Shown: piece after piece, positions 1 to 5,065 of the stretch
Position numbering within the stretch: position 1 is the first letter of the stretch
Layout of the letters: every line of letters starts with the position of its first letter
NCBI GenBank assembly: GCA_021786815.1
Contig: JAJYMR010000197.1
Span: forward strand, 1 to 5,065
DNA from: Deltaproteobacteria bacterium
GTDB lineage: Bacteria; Desulfobacterota; Binatia; Binatales; Binataceae
Direction of reading: 5' to 3'
DNA: 5,065 bases
The notes under the pieces: generated by a model
Database searches by the model: none
What the model saw: the letters and a program-made list of their open reading frames with translations, nothing else
What the model was told of the DNA's origin: nothing
Program-made: the position numbers and the translations under genes

Positions 1-2830
1 CGCGCAAATCCTCGACTCGCAGCGCGAAAAATACGAACTGCGCGTCGGGAGAAGCAGATTGATTACCGCCCGTCATGGTGAAGAGGCAGAATTTGTAGCT
101 TCGATGCACCGCCGGAAAGATGCCGAGGCGGTTTTCGAAATCGTAGAGACTTGCGAGCGTCCGCGACTCCATCAGGTCGCGGAAGAAATACTTGGTGGTG
201 TCGTCGGTCGCGATTCCCGATGGAACGATGATTCCGGCGCGGCCCGATTTTTCCGCGAGCGCGCGCGCGAGCTCGGCGAAAACGGCGTATGTATTGATCC
301 GGCCACGCCCGCAAAGTGGAAAGCGCCCACTGCATGCGGTGAACTGGCCGACAGCGTCATGAAACCGCTTCGCGTGGTTGAAGGCCGCGAACAGCCCGGG
401 GTCGGCTTTCTCCAACTGCGCAATGAGCTTCTTTCGCTCAGCCGCGTTCGCTGCGTTCGCAATTCGCGGACCGCGATTCGCGAACCACTCCTTTTCCTTA
501 AGTTCCGTATGTTCCCACGGCGGGTTGCCGAGGACCACGTCGAAGCCGCCTCGTGCGAAGACGTCCGGAAACTCGAGCGGCCAGTGGAAGAATGAATACT
601 CTGTAGCGGCTTTGCTGATTTCTTGCGTCAGCTTGCCATGGGCCTGATGCCCAGCGAGCAGCGCGGTAACCGTCGCCGTGGTTGGCACCGTATCCTGACC
701 GCGATATTCGGGTAGCTTGAGAGGCACGAAGAATGCCGCCGTCCATGCGTCGCACGCATACTTGCGGCGCATCCACTCGCGCCCCTCGCGAAGCCGCGCA
801 TACTCCGCTTCCTTCTTCTCGACGTCGGCTGGGCTCAGTTCGTCGATATGGGCGAGCGCCTCGAATCCGGCGACGATCTCGGGCGGAGGCGCGGGCGCGC
901 CGAAGGTCATCTGTCCGCTCTCGCGCTCTTCGCGGTTGCGCTTGCGGTAGAACTTTACGGCTTCCTTGTCGTCGCCCGTTACAGCCTTGTACGCGTCGTC
1001 TGGAATGCCCTGTTCGAGCACCTTGAGGTCGAACACGCCGACCAGGCTGTCGCCGCATTTCACATGATGGTCGAGGAAGCTTAGCGGCTGGCCCGCGTTG
1101 TGGCCTTCGATCCAGAGCGCGACCTTGCACAGATCGACCGCGAGCGGGTTTTTGTCCACCGCGTAGATACATTCGCGGATAACGTCGCGGACGGCGTGGC
1201 GATATTCGCTCGGCGCGGGTTCCTCTTCTCCCGTCCGGATGCGCGCGAGCTCCTTGCCCACGCGGCGCGCGGTGGCGAGCAGGAAATGACCGGAGCCGGC
1301 GGCGGGATCGACGATCCGCATCCCGAGCAGCGCGGCGATCTTATCTTCGCGGGTCTTTGCGCCCTCGATTCGCTCGATCATGACCGGGACCAGCGCACTC
1401 TCGATAAGTTCGCGCACCAGGTCCGGCGGCGTGTAGTACGAGCCGGTGGTCTTGCGCTCGCTGCCTGCGACAAGGTCGAAGCCGGCGGGGGCACCAGAAC
1501 CCTCACCTTGATCCTCTCCCGCAAATGAGCGGGCGGGGGTGAGCTCCGGATGGTAATCGAGCAGGCTTTCGTAAACGGAGCCCAGTTCCTCGACATCCAG
1601 CGCGCCGAAATTCACCCGGCGGCGGACGCCGTCATCGTCGAAGGTTGCGAGCGCCCGGAGCGCCTCGAGCAGCTTGTCGTTCCGGCAGCATGCGGCTTCC
1701 AGATTGGGGCATCCGTGCGGCCCGAACAGCTCGCCGTTGAGCGCCGCCATCCCGAGCTGATGCGCGGCCGTGTCATTGCGCAGGATCTGGAAAGTGCGCT
1801 TCAGGCTCTCCCACAGATCGATTTCGGAATTGGGGACGATATAGCGATCGACCAGGCGGCGCAGCCGGTTGACACCGTAGTATTCCGAGAAGATCGCGCG
1901 GCGCGACTCGTTTTCGCCGGAGTCGGGGAACATCAGGCGGCGCTCCTCGGCTACGATCAGGAACAGCATCCGGTACACGAGTCTGAGCAGTTCGCGATAG
2001 AAGGCGGGCGCGGTGAGCCTGCCGGAAGCTATGGCGGCGCGAAGCTCGTCATTGCGCGGATGCTGAACGAAGGCGTTGCCGAGGGTCTTGAGCGCGGCCT
2101 CGACTCCGTCGCGCAGCCGCTCGCGAACCCGGCCGCCCTGCTCGATCCCTTCGTCGTAGTATTTCTCGAGCCAGCACTCGTGCACGTCGGCGGCGGAGTG
2201 GGGAAGGCGGCTTCGATGGATCAGGCGATAGAAGAGCGCGAAGTCGCTGTAGGCGCTCGACTCCATCATCCCGGCCAGGTCGAACTCGACGTAGCGGGGC
2301 TTGGCGATCTGGGTGCTGTTGCGGAGCAAACGCAGCCGGGTTCCGTTGGTGACGATGCCCCAGACGGAATCGGACCGGTTCAGATATTCCTGGATGGTTG
2401 CGTGAGGACTGCGGCGGCGCTCGCCGCGCTTGTCGAGGTCGGCGTCGCATCCGATGACGTGGACGGGCGGAGCGGAAGGCTCGGCGCCGGCGCGATAGGA
2501 TATCTCGAAGGTCTGCTCGCCGACGACGGTATGCGCGCGCTGGAACTCCAGTTGGTAGTCGAGCCGTTCGAGCAGCGGTTCGATCCAGCTTTCGCGGGTG
2601 ACGGTCGTGGGCGAAACATTCTTGCGCTCGACCGCCTGGCGGTAACGGCTCTGGAAGGCCGCCCAATGGCGCTGAGCGTCGGAGTAGGCGGACTGGATCT
2701 CGTCGGCAAGGCGCGCGGAGTCGAGCCGGAAGTCGGAAGCGCGCTGGCCGGGCGCGTCTCCCGATGCGATCCGGTCGAGCAGATCGTCGGGCAGCAGTCC
2801 GCCTTCAACGGTGATCGTTATGTAACTCAT
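1..2830 (-). CDS. drmMI: Giant Eco57I/PglX-like N6-adenine DNA methyltransferase, probable class 1 DISARM protein DrmMI (C-terminus missing)
   Basis: This enzyme is predicted to transfer a methyl group from S-adenosylmethionine to N6 of adenine in DNA. From ATG at 2828-2830 the frame runs 943 codons without a stop and leaves the window. Residues 1-50 hold the start GGLLPDDLLDRIA. Residues 78-185 resemble a nuclease-like N-terminal domain (SPHATIQEYLNRSD, TNGTRLRLLR). DVEELGSVYESLLDYHPE (412-429) leads to motif X, TTGSYYTPPD (461-470), then motif I DPAAGSGHFL (508-517), the motif II acidic residue in YAVDKNP (556-562), and CGDSLVG (592-598). A charged, helix-rich insert follows, then catalytic motif IV NPPW (769-772). 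Later come GRGRINTYAVFAE (841-853) and GIIVPSGIATD (866-876), usual in this family. The target-recognition end is outside. The start overlaps the helicase stop by ATGA, so expression is probably coupled. Size and partner fit DrmMI; BREX PglX or a type IIG-like enzyme are weaker alternatives, since neither normally follows an SNF2 helicase. Confidence 0.88.
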   Translation of the reverse strand, partial: MSYITITVEGGLLPDDLLDRIASGDAPGQRASDFRLDSARLADEIQSAYSDAQRHWAAFQSRYRQAVERKNVSPTTVTRESWIEPLLERLDYQLEFQRAHTVVGEQTFEISYRAGAEPSAPPVHVIGCDADLDKRGERRRSPHATIQEYLNRSDSVWGIVTNGTRLRLLRNSTQIAKPRYVEFDLAGMMESSAYSDFALFYRLIHRSRLPHSAADVHECWLEKYYDEGIEQGGRVRERLRDGVEAALKTLGNAFVQHPRNDELRAAIASGRLTAPAFYRELLRLVYRMLFLIVAEERRLMFPDSGENESRRAIFSEYYGVNRLRRLVDRYIVPNSEIDLWESLKRTFQILRNDTAAHQLGMAALNGELFGPHGCPNLEAACCRNDKLLEALRALATFDDDGVRRRVNFGALDVEELGSVYESLLDYHPELTPARSFAGEDQGEGSGAPAGFDLVAGSERKTTGSYYTPPDLVRELIESALVPVMIERIEGAKTREDKIAALLGMRIVDPAAGSGHFLLATARRVGKELARIRTGEEEPAPSEYRHAVRDVIRECIYAVDKNPLAVDLCKVALWIEGHNAGQPLSFLDHHVKCGDSLVGVFDLKVLEQGIPDDAYKAVTGDDKEAVKFYRKRNREERESGQMTFGAPAPPPEIVAGFEALAHIDELSPADVEKKEAEYARLREGREWMRRKYACDAWTAAFFVPLKLPEYRGQDTVPTTATVTALLAGHQAHGKLTQEISKAATEYSFFHWPLEFPDVFARGGFDVVLGNPPWEHTELKEKEWFANRGPRIANAANAAERKKLIAQLEKADPGLFAAFNHAKRFHDAVGQFTACSGRFPLCGRGRINTYAVFAELARALAEKSGRAGIIVPSGIATDDTTKYFFRDLMESRTLASLYDFENRLGIFPAVHRSYKFCLFTMTGGNQSASPDAQFVFFALRVEDLR
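1499..1543. repeat. Nested inverted repeat inside the methyltransferase gene, resembling a dispersed palindromic repeat
   Basis: On the plus strand, CTCACC (1502-1507) pairs with GGTGAG (1538-1543). Inside it, CCCGC (1518-1522) pairs with GCGGG (1529-1533) around a six-base loop. The layout (CCTCACC, a spacer, CTCTCCCGC, loop, GCGGG, GGGTGAG) resembles the short palindromic repeats scattered between genes in many proteobacterial and other high-GC genomes. Here it sits within coding sequence: 45 bases encode exactly 15 residues (L430-G444) in the linker before motif X, without breaking the frame. The boundaries are estimated from the pairing arms. One copy cannot prove a dispersed family, so the identification rests on resemblance. 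Confidence 0.6.
2827..2830 (-). promoter_or_regulatory. ATGA stop-start overlap coupling the helicase and methyltransferase genes
   Basis: On the minus strand the methyltransferase ATG (2828-2830) shares bases with the helicase TGA (2827-2829). The preceding coding stretch (about 2831-2850) has no good AGGAGG-like ribosome binding site, only a weak GCAGGG further upstream. Initiation therefore most likely depends on ribosomes finishing the helicase. This overlap supports the chosen start, and the protein begins with a plausible family N-terminus (GGLLPDDLLDRIA). No promoter or terminator is visible between the two genes. Confidence 0.85.
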
Positions 2831-5065
2831 TTGGCGGCGCGCCCTGCGGGAACCATGACGTAGCAGCCCAGGATGTCGGGGCCGTCGGAGCGGACCTCGA
2901 CGTCGCCTTGCTTGAGCAGGCCGCGGAGCCGATTCTGTGCGTCGCGGATCTCGCGCCGGCGGCTTTCGAGCAGCGGCTCGAACAGGGTCGGGCGCGACGC
3001 TACGAGGTCGAGCGCCCAGCGGACGTGCTCGCGCCGTTCGGGAAGTGGCATGTTGACCGGAGCAAGCGGCGCTCCGAGGATCGTCTCGGCGCGCTCGCCA
3101 ACCGGTTCGAGCCATCGGATGCCGCCGGCTGGCGTGTCGGTCGGCTCGAACGCGGCGAGAAGCACTTCCTCGGCGAAATTCTCGCGCGTCTTTTCGCGGA
3201 TCACGTATCGGATACGAAGAAGGAGGACTGCGGTGCGGCGGGCGACCTCACCAGTGAATGAAGCGCCAGCGCGGGCGAAGAGAGGGCCCGGATCGTCGGA
3301 GAATGCGCGGCTCAGCACTGCGTGCGCGGTCTCTTCGACAATCGGATGGGTGCGGCCGAGATAGAGTGCGTCCGGGTCGGCGAGGCGGTCGAACGTGACG
3401 CGCGCCGGTAATTTCACTCCGGTCATCGGCGGCATCCGCACGGCGAGGTCGCCGGGCTTGAGCAGGAACACGCCTTCCTTGCGCTCGCGGTCGAGCGAAC
3501 CGCTGAAGCGCTGAACCGCTCCGGAGAGGAACCGGCGGACGGCTTCGGAATCGCCAAGCACGCGGTCGGTAACCTCGATTTCGCGGGCGACTTCGTCCGG
3601 CTGGATTCCATGTTGCGAGTAGTACGCGCGGCTTTCCTTTTCGCGCTCGGCGTCGCGGTCCATTTCCTCGTGGACGCGGCGAACCTCGGGCGTGCTGAGG
3701 CCGAGCTGCAATTGCTTGCCGGTCGGGCGGCGGAGCAGGACGTTGTCGATCACTGCCTCGATGATGTGCTCGCTCTCGGCGGGCACGGGCACTGCAATAC
3801 CCAGGTCTTCGCGGATGCGGCGCGCCTTTCGGATCAGAACGTCGAGTACGACCTGGTCGATTTCGCTGTCGCGGCCCCATAGCGTGATCGCGCGAACTTC
3901 CCCGCGCGGCTGACCGAATCGATCGACGCGGCCTTCCCGCTGCTCCAAACGATTCGGATTCCACGCCAGGTCGTAATGAATCACCGCGTCGAAGTGCTGC
4001 TGGAGGTTGATGCCTTCGCTGAGGCAATCGGTCGCGACCAGAACCCGGCGCGGATGCTCGCCGAGCGCGGCCACGTTCTCGCGGCGGGCCTCGTCGGGAT
4101 CGTCTCCGGTGACGGCGATAGCGGCCAGTTCGCCGAATTCGTCGCTCAGGCGTCGCTTCAGTTCGGCGGCGACGTACTTCGCGGTCGGAATGAAGTGGCA
4201 GAAGACGATGGGATGGAAACCGTCCTTGAGCAGTTTGCGGACGACCTCGACCGCCGCGAGCAGCTTGGTGTCGTCCTCGGCGGCAGTGATCTCGCGCACG
4301 CGGCGGGCGAACTCGGCGCGGCGGCGGCGTTCCGTTTCGTTCCAGTCGGCGGTGGGATCGTCGAGCGCCGCGCTTGGCGGATTGTCAATCGTGAAATCGG
4401 TGAACCATTCGTTGATAACCTGCGGCCGATAAGTTTCGTCGGTCTCGGCCGGGGATCCCTCGGCTTCGGACGCCGGTGCTTCGGTTTTTTCGCGGCGGCC
4501 CGTCAGCACCGCGAGCGCCGCAGCCGGACTCGACAGAATCGAGCGCAGCATCGAGATTGCGGCCCAATGGCGGACGCGCTGCTGGGCTGCGCGCAGGCCG
4601 GCGGAACGCTCCAGAGTGCCACGGCAGTAGGCGAGCACGTCGCGATAAAGCGTTTGGTACGCGTCGGAGAGGTTGTAGGCGCGCTCCTCGGCGAGGCGCT
4701 TGGGGAAAGGGCGCTCGCCGCCGAGCCATTTCTCGACGTCGGCACGCCGCCGCTGGACGATATGTGGTAGCAATCGGTTGCGCGCGGGTTCGCGATTCGG
4801 GTGAGCGGGGTCGATATCGAAAGCGGGATTCAGAATCCCGAGCAGCGAGCGGAAATTCTCCGAGATCCCGCTATGCGGGGTGGCCGTTACAAGCACCACA
4901 TGACGCGCCGGGTTTTCGGCCAGGGCCCGCACGAGGGCGTAGCGCTGTTGCTGGGCGTTCTGCCCGGGATCGGCGCCGCGCGGACGGGTCGCAAGATGGG
5001 CCTCATCGACGATTACCAGTTCGGGCGCATTGCGGAGCAGGAGGACCTTGTGACTCTCGGACTTG
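2827..5065 (-). CDS. drmD: SNF2-like DEAH helicase, probable class 1 DISARM protein DrmD (N-terminus missing)
   Basis: This is a superfamily 2 DNA helicase or translocase of the SNF2/RapA type. The frame is open from the right edge to a TGA at 2827-2829, giving 745 visible codons. Counted from the right edge, it shows motif II VIVDEAHLA (DEAH at residues 20-23), motif III TATPHSG (60-66), motif IV PIVFCHF (285-291), motif V TDCLSEGINLQ (345-355) and motif VI NPNRLEQREGRVDRFGQ (369-385). An acidic, low-complexity linker lies between the two RecA lobes, at about 189-244. A C-terminal region of about 350 residues follows, including LGRTHPIVEE (569-578), an element typical of bacterial SNF2 helicases of this type. 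The Walker A lobe and true start are outside the window; a GTG at 4930-4932 is internal, because DEAH lies upstream in the same frame. The stop overlaps the start of the methyltransferase gene, as in class 1 DISARM. The helicase call is very secure and the DrmD name probable; another phage-defence or RapA-like helicase is the alternative. Confidence 0.85.
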   Translation of the reverse strand, partial: KSESHKVLLLRNAPELVIVDEAHLATRPRGADPGQNAQQQRYALVRALAENPARHVVLVTATPHSGISENFRSLLGILNPAFDIDPAHPNREPARNRLLPHIVQRRRADVEKWLGGERPFPKRLAEERAYNLSDAYQTLYRDVLAYCRGTLERSAGLRAAQQRVRHWAAISMLRSILSSPAAALAVLTGRREKTEAPASEAEGSPAETDETYRPQVINEWFTDFTIDNPPSAALDDPTADWNETERRRRAEFARRVREITAAEDDTKLLAAVEVVRKLLKDGFHPIVFCHFIPTAKYVAAELKRRLSDEFGELAAIAVTGDDPDEARRENVAALGEHPRRVLVATDCLSEGINLQQHFDAVIHYDLAWNPNRLEQREGRVDRFGQPRGEVRAITLWGRDSEIDQVVLDVLIRKARRIREDLGIAVPVPAESEHIIEAVIDNVLLRRPTGKQLQLGLSTPEVRRVHEEMDRDAEREKESRAYYSQHGIQPDEVAREIEVTDRVLGDSEAVRRFLSGAVQRFSGSLDRERKEGVFLLKPGDLAVRMPPMTGVKLPARVTFDRLADPDALYLGRTHPIVEETAHAVLSRAFSDDPGPLFARAGASFTGEVARRTAVLLLRIRYVIREKTRENFAEEVLLAAFEPTDTPAGGIRWLEPVGERAETILGAPLAPVNMPLPERREHVRWALDLVASRPTLFEPLLESRRREIRDAQNRLRGLLKQGDVEVRSDGPDILGCYVMVPAGRAAK

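Noticed and set aside
464..476. A 13-base palindrome TCGCGGACCGCGA with nearby repeated GCGTTCGCT units.
   Set aside because: It lies in the methyltransferase coding sequence at residues I recognise as a common family segment (NRGPRIANAANAAERKK). GC-rich codons explain it without a separate function.
498..1172. Minus-strand open frames of 90-224 codons within 1-2830, in a different register from the methyltransferase.
   Set aside because: Their translations are Arg/Pro/Ser-rich with no motifs, while the continuous 943-codon frame holds every methyltransferase motif in order. They are shadows of that gene.
1..2830. BREX-type PglX identity for the methyltransferase.
   Set aside because: PglX is a similar size and shares NPPW, but in BREX it sits with pglZ and brxC-type genes. 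Here an SNF2-like helicase gene directly overlaps it, which fits DISARM class 1 better. It is not fully excluded without the left flank.
1550..2863. A 437-codon open frame on the plus strand, opposite the methyltransferase start and the gene junction.
   Set aside because: It lies wholly antisense to a methyltransferase with clear motifs and crosses into the helicase gene. Its translation shows no recognisable domain. Long antisense frames are common in GC-rich coding DNA.
3976..4770. A 264-codon open frame on the plus strand opposite the helicase.
   Set aside because: It is antisense to helicase motifs IV and V, has no family features, and its Val/Gly/Ala/Asp-rich composition is that of a mirrored GC-rich gene.
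4930..4932. GTG as the start of the helicase gene, which would give a 701-residue protein.
   Set aside because: The same frame stays open upstream to the window edge and contains the DEAH motif at 4996-5007, so this GTG is an internal valine.

Overview
The window is a gene-dense, GC-rich piece of bacterial chromosome or genomic island. Codon third positions are strongly G/C-biased and no non-coding gap is visible. The sequence does not fix the host. A proteobacterium-like or another high-GC soil or water lineage is plausible, partly because a short palindromic repeat resembles the dispersed repeats common in such genomes.

Layout: everything is explained by two large minus-strand genes, both cut by the window edges. 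The upstream gene (2827-5065, N-terminus beyond the right edge) encodes an SNF2/RapA-like superfamily 2 helicase with DEAH, TATP, motif IV, motif V and motif VI all visible, plus a long C-terminal region. The downstream gene (1-2830, C-terminus beyond the left edge) encodes a very large Eco57I/PglX-like N6-adenine DNA methyltransferase. It stays open for 943 codons and shows motif X (SYYTPP), motif I (DPAAGSGHFL) and motif IV (NPPW). The two genes overlap by four bases (ATGA), so they are one transcription and translation unit.

Interpretation: an SNF2-like helicase followed directly by a giant adenine methyltransferase is the pair that defines class 1 DISARM, an anti-phage system (drmD, drmMI, then drmA, drmB, drmC). 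The shared core genes drmA, drmB and drmC would lie beyond the left edge and cannot be seen, so the DISARM assignment is probable rather than proven. In such a system the methyltransferase would mark host DNA as self, and the helicase would work with the core proteins against unmodified incoming DNA.

The main surprise is a 45-base nested inverted repeat (1499-1543) inside the methyltransferase gene, just before motif X. It looks like a degenerate copy of a dispersed palindromic repeat carried in frame within a linker of the protein. The N-terminal part of the methyltransferase also looks nuclease-like but lacks a recognisable E-x-K catalytic motif.
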